Of a DNA stretch of 64,000 nucleotides, positions 32,241 through 41,916 are shown in pieces. The notes below the pieces were generated by a model. That model was given only the letters and a program-made list of their open reading frames with translations. It ran no database searches and was not told the DNA's origin. Each line of letters opens with the position of its first letter. Positions within the stretch are counted from its first letter, which is position 1. The position numbers and the translations under genes were made by a program. Origin of the DNA: a virus; the IMG/VR virus record IMGVR_UViG_3300030685_000016, positions 108,189-172,188 of that record. One strand, given 5' to 3'.

Positions 32241-32590
32241 TGGCGATAACATATCATGCTTTTAGGACATATGATTACAAAGGAGGAGAATTAGTATCAG
32301 AGATAAATTTATTTAGACCTGGACTAATTAGTGAATTAATACATTATATATTAATTTCCTTTTTAGAAGATGTTGATTATGGAGATATTGATGTAGATGA
32401 TGAGGCTGCTATAAATAGATTTGAAGTAGAATACCTTAGTAGAGAAGAATGTTTTGAAGAAGTAGAAGATTTTATTGCCGATTATGATCGAACATTAATT
32501 ATGTATAAATGTGAAGGTAATATACTTGAAGAAATTTATTTAGATAGACAATTGTGGAATGAAATGGTTGAAGAATATTTAAATGAGTGA
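32240..32590 (+). CDS. acidic hypothetical protein (116 aa)
   Basis: A small protein with a beta-prone N-terminus and a very acidic centre (DVDYGDIDVDDEAA). No family recognised. It is joined by overlaps to both neighbours, TGATG upstream and eight shared bases downstream, and ends at TGA with TAA six codons on. Confidence 0.65.
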   Translation: MAITYHAFRTYDYKGGELVSEINLFRPGLISELIHYILISFLEDVDYGDIDVDDEAAINRFEVEYLSREECFEEVEDFIADYDRTLIMYKCEGNILEEIYLDRQLWNEMVEEYLNE

Positions 32591-33350
32591 AAACGGAATA
32601 ACTCTTAAGGAGTTATTAAAAGGTAAATCTACAATGATTAAGAATAAGGAATTTTTTCCTACTCGTAATTATGTTGAACCTTTTATTGATAGAATGTCCA
32701 AATTTACACAAGACTTTCGTTTTGATGTAAAGTTACCTGATCAAATGACTGGTAATAAAGAACATACAGATATAACATATAATAGAGTATTAATACAAGC
32801 TGTTTTACCTGAATCTCATATGATTGATAATCATGATGAGGTGATAGGATTTCTGTATGGTATTGATGTAAAGAAACCAGTGGTTAAGATTTACAAAGGA
32901 CATTTAAATAGGGCTTGCACAAATTTATGTGTATTCAATCCATCATGGATTAATGTTCAGGAATTAATTCCTGGAGATCCGATTAATTTTAATCCAATTA
33001 GTGAATTATTAGAAATGCAGAGTGATTTTGCATTAAGACTAAAATCATTAAAAGATACTTATATCAACAGAGATGATAGACGTAGGTATCTTGGGGAATG
33101 GGTGGATTATGCTCTTAGAGAATCACAAGATTATGGATTTGGTAAAGTTAAGTTGGCGGTAAGTACTCCGATTGATGCGTATAAAGAATTATTTATAAAT
33201 CAAGAAAGTGAGTATTATGTACCAATGGGAATTGATCCAAGTTTATTTGATATATATAACAGTTTTACTCAAATTATCAATGATGATCGCAAAGATCTGA
33301 TGAATAAATTTGAAAAGACAATAATTATTAATAGGCTATTAGGAATATAA
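32583..33350 (+). CDS. uncharacterised conserved phage protein (255 aa)
   Basis: The protein contains KPVVKIYKGHLNRACTNL and FNPSWINVQELIPG blocks and no known catalytic motif. The CTNLCVF segment recalls DUF932-like phage and plasmid proteins, but the match is weak. Its place between the phosphoesterase and RecD-like helicase suggests DNA metabolism. Confidence 0.65.
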   Translation: MSENGITLKELLKGKSTMIKNKEFFPTRNYVEPFIDRMSKFTQDFRFDVKLPDQMTGNKEHTDITYNRVLIQAVLPESHMIDNHDEVIGFLYGIDVKKPVVKIYKGHLNRACTNLCVFNPSWINVQELIPGDPINFNPISELLEMQSDFALRLKSLKDTYINRDDRRRYLGEWVDYALRESQDYGFGKVKLAVSTPIDAYKELFINQESEYYVPMGIDPSLFDIYNSFTQIINDDRKDLMNKFEKTIIINRLLGI

Positions 33351-33673
33351 TGGAAGAAAGAGAAAATTTTAGTATTCTTGATTTATTTATACAAAAAGAT
33401 CAAGAGGATTATTTTTTAGATAATTTTTATGCATATGAAAATATAGAAGATCAGGATGGAAATCTGTTATTTGAGTTCATTGAAATGACTATATTAGATT
33501 TTGATTTAGAAGATAGTTATAGTAAACAAAGAGTTATTTACAGAAGAGTTTACGATAATAAATTCTTTGAATTTACTTATGCAAGATTTTATGATGGTCC
33601 TGAATTTGAAGAAGAAGGATGGGTTTTCTTTGAAGTATTTCCTCAAGAAAAATTAATTATTGAATATGTCTAA
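33350..33673 (+). CDS. acidic hypothetical protein (107 aa)
   Basis: A protein rich in Asp, Glu, Phe and Tyr with no recognised motif. It overlaps the preceding stop by one base and the RecD-like gene by 14 bases, so it belongs to the same transcript. Confidence 0.65.
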   Translation: MEERENFSILDLFIQKDQEDYFLDNFYAYENIEDQDGNLLFEFIEMTILDFDLEDSYSKQRVIYRRVYDNKFFEFTYARFYDGPEFEEEGWVFFEVFPQEKLIIEYV

Positions 33674-35027
33674 TAGTTTTCAACTTGGAGGGGATCAACT
33701 TCTTGCAATTGAAACTGTTAAAAAATTCTTAAAATCTTCCGATATTGCTATATCTATTTCTGGTTTTGCTGGTACTGGTAAAAGTACTATAACCAAAGAA
33801 ATAGTGAATTATTTAAACGATGAATATATTTCTTATGTATTATGTGCACCTACTCATATTGCTAAGTTAGTCTTAGAGCAATTTACTGAAGAGGAAGGGA
33901 TTACATTACATAAATTACTCGCATTAACCCCTGATATTGAGATCCTTAACTTAGACTTTAAGGATCTCAAATTCTTAACAAATAATAAAATAAGTTTATT
34001 TCCTGCAAAAGGTGTTGTTATTTGTGATGAATCATCAATGGTTAATGATGAATTATTTGATCTACTGATTATGAAAGCCCACGAATATTTTGCAAAGATA
34101 ATATTCGTGGGTGATGAAAAACAGCTTAGACCAGTAACTGCGTTAACTCATTCAAAAGTATTTAATTTACCTAATAAAATAACACTGAATAAAATCTATC
34201 GACAATCTTCTGAAAGTGGCTTAGTTCCAATACTTCCAGTTTTAAGGGAAAGAATTATAGATAGATTTTATGATTCTATTGGAACAAAAGGTTCTCTTAC
34301 TTGTCATACAGATATGAGAGACTTTTTTTCTAAAATTATACCAGCATTTAGAATTGCAATTGAAAATAAGGATATTTTAGAGACAAAAGTATTAGCTTAT
34401 ACAAATGATAGAGTCGGTGTATTTAATAGAAAAGTAAAAGAGATTATATTTGGTTTAGAGAATGAGTACAGTAAATCTGAATTTTTAACTTGTTATGAAA
34501 ATCTGGAATTTAATAATATGAATTTTTGGAACTCAATGACATATATTGTTGTTAGTGATCCAGTTAAGATTAGTATTGAAATTCCATATTTTATGTCATT
34601 GCCAGGTTATAGATTAAATTTATATGATGCGGCAAATGATGTAACTGGATATGTCTGTATTTTAAGTAAGTATATTTCAAAAGAGTATCTTGATTCTTTA
34701 TGTTTTGTAATTGAATCTACTAGATTAGATGCAATTGAATTAAAACGAAGAAGATCAAGAGATGCTTCAAAAAGATGGAGGCAATATTATGAAATCATAA
34801 ATAGTTTTGCTTCACCAATGGATTTATATTTTGATAATAGGTTGATTAGAAAGAAATCATTTGATTATGGTTATGCTTGCACAATCCATAAGGCACAAGG
34901 CCAGACGATGAATGACGTATTCATAGATATGAAGAATGTTTCAATTTGTAGAGATCCAGATGAATTAAGACAGCTACAATATGTATCTGTATCTAGAGCT
35001 AAAAATAACGTATTTATATATCAATAA
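33660..35027 (+). CDS. SF1 helicase, RecD2/Dda-like
   Basis: Motif I is SISGFAGTGKST (Lys41), motif Ia LCAPTHIAK, motif II VICDESSMV, motif III IFVGDEKQLRPV, motif V YACTIHKAQGQT and motif VI QYVSVSRAKN. This is the complete set of a RecD/Dda-type 5'-3' helicase at the usual phage length of 455 residues. It probably restarts forks or clears proteins from DNA. ATG codons at 33660 and 33666 are both possible starts. Confidence 0.92.
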   Translation: MNMSNSFQLGGDQLLAIETVKKFLKSSDIAISISGFAGTGKSTITKEIVNYLNDEYISYVLCAPTHIAKLVLEQFTEEEGITLHKLLALTPDIEILNLDFKDLKFLTNNKISLFPAKGVVICDESSMVNDELFDLLIMKAHEYFAKIIFVGDEKQLRPVTALTHSKVFNLPNKITLNKIYRQSSESGLVPILPVLRERIIDRFYDSIGTKGSLTCHTDMRDFFSKIIPAFRIAIENKDILETKVLAYTNDRVGVFNRKVKEIIFGLENEYSKSEFLTCYENLEFNNMNFWNSMTYIVVSDPVKISIEIPYFMSLPGYRLNLYDAANDVTGYVCILSKYISKEYLDSLCFVIESTRLDAIELKRRRSRDASKRWRQYYEIINSFASPMDLYFDNRLIRKKSFDYGYACTIHKAQGQTMNDVFIDMKNVSICRDPDELRQLQYVSVSRAKNNVFIYQ

Positions 35028-35305
35028 TGAAGATAATTAAAGTCATATATGACAGTAATTGTAAGTTTATTTTAGATATAATAAATAATTTACCTAATAA
35101 AAGAATCTTTATTGAGACTTATAATTATGAGAGTAAGGCTGAACAAAAAACTGCAAGAGGAATTTTAACTCGTTTTGGAACTAAGAATTTACCATTAATA
35201 GTTTTTGAAGATGAGAATTTAGTAGAATATAACGCTATTTGGAGTGAAAGAAATCCAAATTGGGAAGAAGAAATTAATAAAATACTTAATGATGAAAACT
35301 CTTAA
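35027..35305 (+). CDS. thioredoxin-fold-like small protein (92 aa)
   Basis: The chain starts with a beta strand (IIKVIYDSNC) and has RFGTKNLPLIVFEDENLVEYNAIW, where NLPLIVF resembles the cis-Pro strand of thioredoxin folds. The CxxC redox motif is absent, so a reductase role is unlikely. It overlaps the helicase stop and precedes the ribonucleotide reductase by one gene, which is why a glutaredoxin relation is worth considering. Confidence 0.6.
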   Translation: MKIIKVIYDSNCKFILDIINNLPNKRIFIETYNYESKAEQKTARGILTRFGTKNLPLIVFEDENLVEYNAIWSERNPNWEEEINKILNDENS

Positions 35306-35477
35306 AGGTTATTTTTATATTAATACAGGTTATATAGGTTCTCAAAGAGAAGAATCCTTTAATATTACAGTAGATGACAGTGTGTCAGGTGATTCTATAT
35401 TAGAAGAAATGTTTGATAATTTTATGTATAATATAGATAAAGGATGGATAATTGAAGAAGAAAATATAATTGATTAA
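35292..35477 (+). CDS. hypothetical protein (61 aa)
   Basis: A small protein, starting KTLKGYFYINTGYIGSQRE and ending in an acidic GWIIEEENIID, of a type (strand-rich, phage-specific) I cannot name. I chose the ATG at 35292, which overlaps the previous gene by 14 bases. Confidence 0.6.
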   Translation: MKTLKGYFYINTGYIGSQREESFNITVDDSVSGDSILEEMFDNFMYNIDKGWIIEEENIID

Positions 35478-35478
35478 T

Positions 35479-38025
35479 ATGGAAGAATACTTTAAAAATG
35501 ATGAACTAGCATATGATGCTTGGAGAAGCAAGTATCAATTAAATAATGAGACATTAGAGGAATTTTTTATTAGAATTGCTAGAGAATTTGATAGATTAGA
35601 TAACTTTCCTCAATGTTTAAAACTTGATGAAGATAAATTTAAAAAATTATCTCCTTATGGTCAATCTAGAATTAAGGAGGATAAATACGAATTGTTTTTA
35701 GGCTTATTTAAAGATTTTAAATATATTATTCCTGGTGGATCTGTATTAGCTGGAATCGGTGGTACTAAACCTGTTTCTTTATCAAATTGTTTTGTATTAG
35801 AAACAGATGATTCTATTGAACCGATTTTTGATACTGCTAAAGCAATGGCCCAGATTTATAAAAGAAGAGGTGGTGTAGGAGTAGATTTATCTTCATTAAG
35901 ACCACGTGGCGCAGGAGTAAACAATGCTGCAAATACAACAAGTGGTATAGTTCCATTTATGGAATTATATAGCCAAACTACTAATACTATTGGACAAGAA
36001 GGTAGACGTGGTGCGTTAATGCTTTCTGTTGATATTAATCATCCAGATAGTCCTGAATTTATTACAAGTAAACAGAATTTAACTAAAATTACAGGAGCTA
36101 ATATCTCTGTTAAGTTAAATAATGAATTTAAAAAGGCTGTTGAAAATAATAAGGATTATATTTTAAGATGGCCCACAAATGTAGATTTATCTACTTATCC
36201 TGACGATGATTTAACACTTATTCCTTATAATAAATTAATTATGTTATGGGAAGGATTGTATGTTAAAAAAGTTAAAGCTTTAGAAGTATGGAATTCTATA
36301 ATTGAATGTGCTTGGAATACTGCTGAACCTGGTATACTATTTTGGGATAACATTATTGATAATGATCCTGCAAGTGTATATCCTGAGTTTAAAGCAGTAT
36401 CAACCAATCCCTGTGGTGAAATACCCCTTTCTCCTTATGATTCTTGTAGATTAATTGCAACTAATTTATTTAGTTTAGTATATAAACCATTTACTACGGA
36501 AGCCTATCTTAATTTAGAAAAGGCATATGAAATATTTTATGAAGCTCAGATTATTGCTGATATCTTAGTTGATTTGGAAATAGAATATGTTCAAAGGATT
36601 ATTGATAAAACTGAAGGTGCTGAAAAGGAACTTTGGATTAAGATCAAAGAAATTGGACAAAAAGGTCGTAGAACCGGAACTGGTTTAACTGGTTTAGGTG
36701 ATATGTTTGCGGCTCTTGATGTTCCTTATGGTGATGAAACTACTTTACATACTATAATGAGAACTAAAATGGAGGCTGAATTTGATGCATCTATTGACTT
36801 AGCAATTATTAATGACCCATTTCCAGCATATTCTGTAAGTAATGAATGGGATAATTATGATGAAACTGATATTGGGCCAACTATGGGAAATAATCCATTT
36901 TATGAATATTTCCAATGGAATTTTCCTAATCAATTTAAAAGAATGATTCAAAATGGTCGTAGAAACATTTCAATCTCAACAATTGCTCCAACTGGAACTA
37001 TTAGTTTAATGGCTGGAGTTACAAGTGGTGGAGAACCCTTATATGATTATTATTATAGAAGAAGAAGAAAATGCAATCCTGGAGAAACTCCTGATTTTAC
37101 TGATCAAAATGGGATAGGGTTTATGGAATATAATGTAATCCATCCTAAATTTAAAGAATGGGCACATATTATTGCAGGACCTATAGTTCCTCTTGATAAT
37201 ATGACTACTGGTGAATTAAATATTCTTGTAAAACAATCTCCTTGGTATAATCAAATAGCTGAAAAAATTGATCCTTCTGTAAGAATTAAAACTCAATCTA
37301 TTTTACAACAGTACACAACTCATTCTATTAGTTCTACTATTAACTTAGCTGAATCTACCACAAAAGAACAAATTGATTTTTTGTATAGAGAAGCTTGGAA
37401 TAGTAATCTTAAAGGAGTTACAGTATACCGTGACAATTGTAGAACTGGAATTTTACTTAAAAGTGAAGCTTCTAAACCAATTATCGAAGAAAGACCTACT
37501 GAAATAGAATGTAAAGTTGAGCATTTTAAGAATGAAAAAAAGGATTGGATTGCTTTTGTTGGACTTCTTAATGATTTTCCATATGAGATATTTACTGGTC
37601 CAAAAGATTTAGATGTATTTCCTATTCCTAGTAGTGTTATTTCTGGTAAAATTATAAAAGTACGTCAAGAGGATGGAACTTCAAGATATGATTTTAGGTA
37701 TGTAGATTCTTATGGATATACAAATACCTTAGGAGGATTATCAAGAGTATTCGATAAAGAACATTGGAATTACGGTAGATTATTGTCTGCATTGCTAAGA
37801 CAAAATATGGAAATTGTAAAACTTGTAAAAGTTGTAGAAGGACTTATTTTCAGTAATAAAGGTATGAATACTTGGAAAGCTGGTGTTATAAGAGCATTGA
37901 AAACATTTATTCCTGATGGAACAAAAGTTCATGGTGAAATCTGTGAAAATTGTGGTGGTACAAATGTAATTTATAATAATGGATGTAAAGAATGTAGAGA
38001 CTGTGGCAGTAGCAAATGTGGATAA
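35479..38025 (+). CDS. nrdJ: adenosylcobalamin-dependent (class II) ribonucleotide reductase
   Basis: The catalytic barrel is recognisable by LSNCFVLE (first redox Cys), KRRGGVGVDLSSLRP, STNPCGEIPLSPYDSC (active-site Cys and Glu) and STIAPTGTISLMAG. The C-terminus has CENCGG and GCKECRDCGSSKC, the Cys-rich tail of NrdJ-type enzymes. At 848 residues it fits class II, and no class I small subunit is seen in the window. It makes deoxynucleotides for phage DNA, using host B12 coenzyme. All 15 or so Trp codons are TGG. Confidence 0.9.
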   Translation: MEEYFKNDELAYDAWRSKYQLNNETLEEFFIRIAREFDRLDNFPQCLKLDEDKFKKLSPYGQSRIKEDKYELFLGLFKDFKYIIPGGSVLAGIGGTKPVSLSNCFVLETDDSIEPIFDTAKAMAQIYKRRGGVGVDLSSLRPRGAGVNNAANTTSGIVPFMELYSQTTNTIGQEGRRGALMLSVDINHPDSPEFITSKQNLTKITGANISVKLNNEFKKAVENNKDYILRWPTNVDLSTYPDDDLTLIPYNKLIMLWEGLYVKKVKALEVWNSIIECAWNTAEPGILFWDNIIDNDPASVYPEFKAVSTNPCGEIPLSPYDSCRLIATNLFSLVYKPFTTEAYLNLEKAYEIFYEAQIIADILVDLEIEYVQRIIDKTEGAEKELWIKIKEIGQKGRRTGTGLTGLGDMFAALDVPYGDETTLHTIMRTKMEAEFDASIDLAIINDPFPAYSVSNEWDNYDETDIGPTMGNNPFYEYFQWNFPNQFKRMIQNGRRNISISTIAPTGTISLMAGVTSGGEPLYDYYYRRRRKCNPGETPDFTDQNGIGFMEYNVIHPKFKEWAHIIAGPIVPLDNMTTGELNILVKQSPWYNQIAEKIDPSVRIKTQSILQQYTTHSISSTINLAESTTKEQIDFLYREAWNSNLKGVTVYRDNCRTGILLKSEASKPIIEERPTEIECKVEHFKNEKKDWIAFVGLLNDFPYEIFTGPKDLDVFPIPSSVISGKIIKVRQEDGTSRYDFRYVDSYGYTNTLGGLSRVFDKEHWNYGRLLSALLRQNMEIVKLVKVVEGLIFSNKGMNTWKAGVIRALKTFIPDGTKVHGEICENCGGTNVIYNNGCKECRDCGSSKCG

Positions 38026-38439
38026 ATGACTAATGAACAAATTTTAGAAGGTAATAAACTAATTGCTGAATTTATGGGTTATGAAATACCAAAACAAACT
38101 CATAAACTAGATTGGATCTATTATAAAGGAGTATTACAAAATATGCTATTTCATTATTCTTGGGATTGGTTAATTCCAGTAGTTGGAAAGATTGAATCTA
38201 TCTATGATAAGCATCATGGACATTTTGGAGTACATATTTCAAGTAATACTTGTTCAATACAAGGCACTAATTTATGGAAATCTTTAGAAATGGAAGTGGA
38301 TAATAATGAATCTATAACAAGACCATATGGCTATGTTTATTGTTCAGATTCAAATGTTATATTTGATACTAAAATAGAAAGTACCTGGTATAATGTAGTA
38401 GAATTTATTAAGTGGTACAATAATTACAAAGAAAAATGA
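38026..38439 (+). CDS. conserved phage hypothetical protein (137 aa)
   Basis: EQILEGNKLIAEFMGYE at the start, YSWDWLIPVVGKIES in the middle and TWYNVVEFIKWYN at the end form a pattern I recall from a common family in Bacteroidota phages and their hosts, function unknown. It ends in an ATGA overlap, and here the next TAA is nineteen codons downstream. Confidence 0.75.
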   Translation: MTNEQILEGNKLIAEFMGYEIPKQTHKLDWIYYKGVLQNMLFHYSWDWLIPVVGKIESIYDKHHGHFGVHISSNTCSIQGTNLWKSLEMEVDNNESITRPYGYVYCSDSNVIFDTKIESTWYNVVEFIKWYNNYKEK

Positions 38440-38726
38440 GTAAATATATTTATATCCAAGCGGATACTAATGACGGTGATTACATTAGTGAATTAAATGA
38501 AATAGATGAAGAAGATTTAGTATCAATTCTTCCTATTATTCAACAAGTTGCTAATAATTTTGGAGATTTTGGAATGGGAGAATTTGGAGATTCTGCTGAT
38601 AAACTTTATGGAGAAATAGATAATTATGATTTATTTAGACAATTTGTTCCCAGAGGAGAATATGGAATTCATACAATTGTCGAAATAAGAATTTTGGAAG
38701 TAACAAGTGATAAAAAATTATTATAA
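38436..38726 (+). CDS. conserved phage hypothetical protein (96 aa)
   Basis: The start YIYIQADTNDGDYISE and EEDLVSILPIIQQV resemble a family of small phage proteins of unknown role. Coupled by ATGA upstream and by a one-base overlap (TAATG) downstream. Confidence 0.65.
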   Translation: MSKYIYIQADTNDGDYISELNEIDEEDLVSILPIIQQVANNFGDFGMGEFGDSADKLYGEIDNYDLFRQFVPRGEYGIHTIVEIRILEVTSDKKLL

Positions 38727-38926
38727 TGGTAGTATTTTTTGAAGAAAGAGATTTACTTTCTTTTGGTTTATTTATGGTGTCAGATTTTAGGAAAACAGCT
38801 TATATTAATTCTATGAAAGAAACTCCTGCATTAGTTCCACAAGTTTTAAGTGAATGTGGGCAGGATGATTTAGAATTATGGATGTATTATAAACAAAATA
38901 CAGAAAAGGGACAAGAAGATGCTTAA
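38726..38926 (+). CDS. hypothetical protein (66 aa)
   Basis: A small helical protein with EERDLLSFGLFMVSDFRK at its start, a pattern present in short phage proteins found next to nucleotide metabolism genes. It overlaps the dUTPase gene by eight bases. Function unknown. Confidence 0.65.
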   Translation: MVVFFEERDLLSFGLFMVSDFRKTAYINSMKETPALVPQVLSECGQDDLELWMYYKQNTEKGQEDA

Positions 38927-39365
38927 TGTTCAGGTAATAAATAAATCATATAATGATTTACCAGAATATTCTACAAAAGGATCTGCTGGAATGGATGTAA
39001 GAGCAAATGTAATAAATGAAGTTGGTTATATTACTCTTTATCCTAATGAAACAAAGTTAATCCCAACTGGATTGTTTTTTGCAGTACCAGAAGGATATGA
39101 AATGCAAATTAGACCTAGAAGTGGTCTTGCATTGAAAAATGAAATTACAGTTCTAAATACTCCTGGCACTTTAGATAGTGATTATATTGGTGAGTTGGGA
39201 ATTATTTTACATAATTTCGGGAAAAGCACATTCTTTATAAATAATGGTGATAGAATTGCTCAGATAGTGTTCAATAAATACGAATCCGCAGTATTAGAAT
39301 CTGTTTCACAATTAAATGAAACTAATAGAGGAACTAGTGGATTTGGATCAACTGGTATTAAATAG
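38919..39365 (+). CDS. dut: deoxyuridine 5'-triphosphate nucleotidohydrolase (dUTPase)
   Basis: All five trimeric dUTPase motifs are visible: AGMDVRA, IRPRSGLA, NTPGTLDSDYIGE, NNGDRIAQIVF and RGTSGFGSTG, in a 148-residue chain of normal length. It hydrolyses dUTP to dUMP, keeping uracil out of DNA and feeding ThyX. It ends at TAG. Confidence 0.95.
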   Translation: MLNVQVINKSYNDLPEYSTKGSAGMDVRANVINEVGYITLYPNETKLIPTGLFFAVPEGYEMQIRPRSGLALKNEITVLNTPGTLDSDYIGELGIILHNFGKSTFFINNGDRIAQIVFNKYESAVLESVSQLNETNRGTSGFGSTGIK

Positions 39366-39366
39366 T

Positions 39367-39708
39367 ATGAAAATAGTACTAAGAAATGAATATTCAGTAA
39401 CTATGCCAAAGGTGTTTATTACTGAAATTGATTTTAATATAGAAGAATTTTTAAAAGATTCAGAAATACATGATGAAGATGATTTAAGATACAGATTAGA
39501 GGATTTAATATGGGATGCTAATTATCAATATTTTGATAATGGGGATGAAGACATAGAAAATGATGATTTAGAAACTTTCATTGAAAATATAAATGAATTA
39601 GTTGAAAAATATTCATATTTAATTATCACTGAGTTAAAAGAAACATGTTGTAATAGCGCTACTGAAGAATCCAATTTTTGTAATATTTGTGGTAAAAAAT
39701 TAAAGTAA
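39367..39708 (+). CDS. hypothetical protein with zinc-ribbon tail (113 aa)
   Basis: An acidic N-terminal region is followed by a C-terminal CCNSATEESNFCNICGKKL segment, a half zinc-ribbon tail typical of many phage and bacterial small proteins. I start it at the ATG one base after the dUTPase stop. Function unknown. Confidence 0.65.
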   Translation: MKIVLRNEYSVTMPKVFITEIDFNIEEFLKDSEIHDEDDLRYRLEDLIWDANYQYFDNGDEDIENDDLETFIENINELVEKYSYLIITELKETCCNSATEESNFCNICGKKLK

Positions 39709-40085
39709 TGACAAGGTTAGAAGGATTAATTGAGGTTTTAAAAGAGAATGATTTTGACAATGAAGTAATAGATGAACTTATTTTAAAATATTATTCAACA
39801 CAAGATGATATTACATTTTATTCAGAAGGATATACTTTTAAAGTATATACAAATGATGAAATGGAAGATAATTTATATGAGATTGCTGATGTAATTTATT
39901 GTGAGGTTATATCAGATATGCAAAGAACTACCAGAAATATAACATATAGTGATTATGTTCTTGAAGAATTAAAGCGTGATAATATAATAGATAATATTTC
40001 TAAAGACTTAAATTATTTTGAAGAAAAAGAAGATTGTTTATTTTTAGGTGAAACTGGTAGATATACAGTTTGTGAGTTAGTATAA
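39708..40085 (+). CDS. hypothetical protein (125 aa)
   Basis: A protein with an amphipathic helical start (RLEGLIEVLKEND) and acidic, Tyr-rich remainder. No motif recognised. One-base overlaps (TAATG) with both neighbours. Confidence 0.6.
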   Translation: MTRLEGLIEVLKENDFDNEVIDELILKYYSTQDDITFYSEGYTFKVYTNDEMEDNLYEIADVIYCEVISDMQRTTRNITYSDYVLEELKRDNIIDNISKDLNYFEEKEDCLFLGETGRYTVCELV

Positions 40086-40567
40086 TGGAAGAAAAAGAGT
40101 TTAAGAAATATAGATATTTAGGTTATTGGTATCCAGGAGTTCCAGAACACTGGAAACCAATAGTCCTAAATATGTTAAAAGAAATGGATGAATATATTAA
40201 ACCTAAGTTAGTTCCTAGGTTTATATATAATTGGGTTGCATGGTTTGCAAGAAGAGGAAGTGTTGTAAATGTTTCAAATAATTTTTGGTATAAAATTTCA
40301 TATTATTTAAATAAAGGGAATTTTATTACTGATATTAAAGATAAATATGCAACTTTAAGAGTTTATGGTTATTTTGATAATTCTGTTGATGAAATAATTG
40401 AAAAAGCTGAAAAACTTTGTGAGAATACTTGTGAACGATGTGGTGGAACTGAAGAAGTAAAAGATATAGCAATTAAAGGATGGGTAACCAATCTTTGTAT
40501 TAATTGTAGAACTGAATTAAAGCCAAAAAAGAATGATAGTAATATCGGAAATAGTACTAGTAAGTAG
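40085..40567 (+). CDS. conserved phage protein with zinc-ribbon C-terminus (160 aa)
   Basis: The arrangement GVPEHWKPIVLNMLKEM, then IKDKYATLRVYGYF, then CERCGGTEEV and GWVTNLCINC matches a common phage family (GWKPLV ... IKEKFGxLRxY ... CExCG ... WxxTLCxxC) of unknown function that likely binds one zinc. It overlaps the ligase gene by 35 bases. Confidence 0.75.
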   Translation: MEEKEFKKYRYLGYWYPGVPEHWKPIVLNMLKEMDEYIKPKLVPRFIYNWVAWFARRGSVVNVSNNFWYKISYYLNKGNFITDIKDKYATLRVYGYFDNSVDEIIEKAEKLCENTCERCGGTEEVKDIAIKGWVTNLCINCRTELKPKKNDSNIGNSTSK

Positions 40568-41687
40568 AAATGCACGTGATAAAGTTCAGGTTGCAATTAC
40601 ATCATTAAGTCAGAATGGTAATTCTTTTATTATTAATAGAAAAACTGGTCAGTATAAAGGAAAAATGTCAGTTCAACCTGAGTTAGTTATTGAAAAAGGT
40701 AAAGCAAAAAGGTCTGTAATTCAGCAAGCAGAGTTAGAATTTAATAGTATTATTAATAAATATTGTGATAAAGGTTATAAAAAACTACATAATTTAACTG
40801 ATACTAAATTTGAAGAAATAGAAGATTCTGAACTTAATGAATTAGTTCCAACCATTAAAAGTGATGATAATGGAAACAATAAACCTATGTTAGCTAAATC
40901 ATTTGATGATTGTCAGAATTCTGTATTGGAAAAACCAATGTATTGTTCTCGAAAACTTAATGGAGTTCGCTGTCTTATTAGGCAGGGTAGTACTAGTAGT
41001 AGAGGTGGTAAAGATTATGATTGTTCTACTATAAAAATTATGGAAGAACTTGAAGATTTCTTTATTGATCATCCAGATATAGTTCTGGATGGTGAATTAT
41101 ATATTCATGGGGAGTTTCTACAAAGAATTTCTGGTATTGCAAGATTAAAAACTTGGGAATCTAGGTGTGATAGATTACAATATTGGATTTATGATATAGC
41201 TTCTGAAACTGAAACTTTTGAAGAAAGATTAGAAACTTTAAAAGAAATGCAGGAGATATTTAAATCTGCTACATATGTTAAAGTTTTAGAGCACGTACTT
41301 ACTGAGGGTTGGGATAAAGTTAAAACTTTACATGATAAATGGGTGGCTGAGGGATTTGAAGGATTAGTCGCAAGAAAACCTGATAAGGTTTATCAATTTG
41401 GAAAGAGAAATTCTACAATGATTAAGTTAAAAATGACTAAAGATGATGAGTTTGAAATTATTGATTATAAAGATGGGTTAAGACCTGAAGATTTTGTATT
41501 CGTATGTCAAACTAAATCAGGTAAAGTTTTTGAAGCTAAACCATTAGGAAGTAGAGAATTAAAAGCAGAATATTTAGAGAATATTGATAATATTATTGGT
41601 AAAATGGGAACTGTTAGATACTTTGAATTATCAAAGGATGGAATTCCATTACAGACAAGATTATTAGCAATCAGGGATTACGAATAA
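40533..41687 (+). CDS. ATP-dependent DNA ligase
   Basis: The nucleotidyltransferase motifs are in order: SRKLNGVR (Lys about residue 141 takes the AMP), VLDGELY (motif III), EGFEGLVARKP (motif IV) and MIKLKM (motif V). The N-terminal 120 residues include a WGR-like beta region (FIINRKTGQYKGKM). The C-terminus holds an OB-fold-like segment. It seals Okazaki fragments in phage replication. Length 384 residues is typical of phage ligases. Confidence 0.92.
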   Translation: MIVISEIVLVSRNARDKVQVAITSLSQNGNSFIINRKTGQYKGKMSVQPELVIEKGKAKRSVIQQAELEFNSIINKYCDKGYKKLHNLTDTKFEEIEDSELNELVPTIKSDDNGNNKPMLAKSFDDCQNSVLEKPMYCSRKLNGVRCLIRQGSTSSRGGKDYDCSTIKIMEELEDFFIDHPDIVLDGELYIHGEFLQRISGIARLKTWESRCDRLQYWIYDIASETETFEERLETLKEMQEIFKSATYVKVLEHVLTEGWDKVKTLHDKWVAEGFEGLVARKPDKVYQFGKRNSTMIKLKMTKDDEFEIIDYKDGLRPEDFVFVCQTKSGKVFEAKPLGSRELKAEYLENIDNIIGKMGTVRYFELSKDGIPLQTRLLAIRDYE

Positions 41688-41697
41688 AAATTAAATT

Positions 41698-41910
41698 ATG
41701 AAATTTAGAAAAGTAGTTGAGACTTATATCTTAAATGAAGAATTATTAGATATGGTAAATGAAGTTTTAGAATGTGATGATAAAGAACCTTTAACAACTT
41801 TGGAAAATTTAACAATTGAGAATTACATTGAAATCTTTGGAGAAGATTGGTTTTATGAGGAATTTGAATATGCAAGTGATGATAATTCAGTAATTACGAT
41901 TGTTGAATAA
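41698..41910 (+). CDS. small acidic protein (70 aa)
   Basis: A short acidic protein (for example EYASDDNSVITIVE at the end) with no recognised motif, in the tight gene series after the ligase. Confidence 0.6.
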   Translation: MKFRKVVETYILNEELLDMVNEVLECDDKEPLTTLENLTIENYIEIFGEDWFYEEFEYASDDNSVITIVE

Positions 41911-41916
41911 AAATGA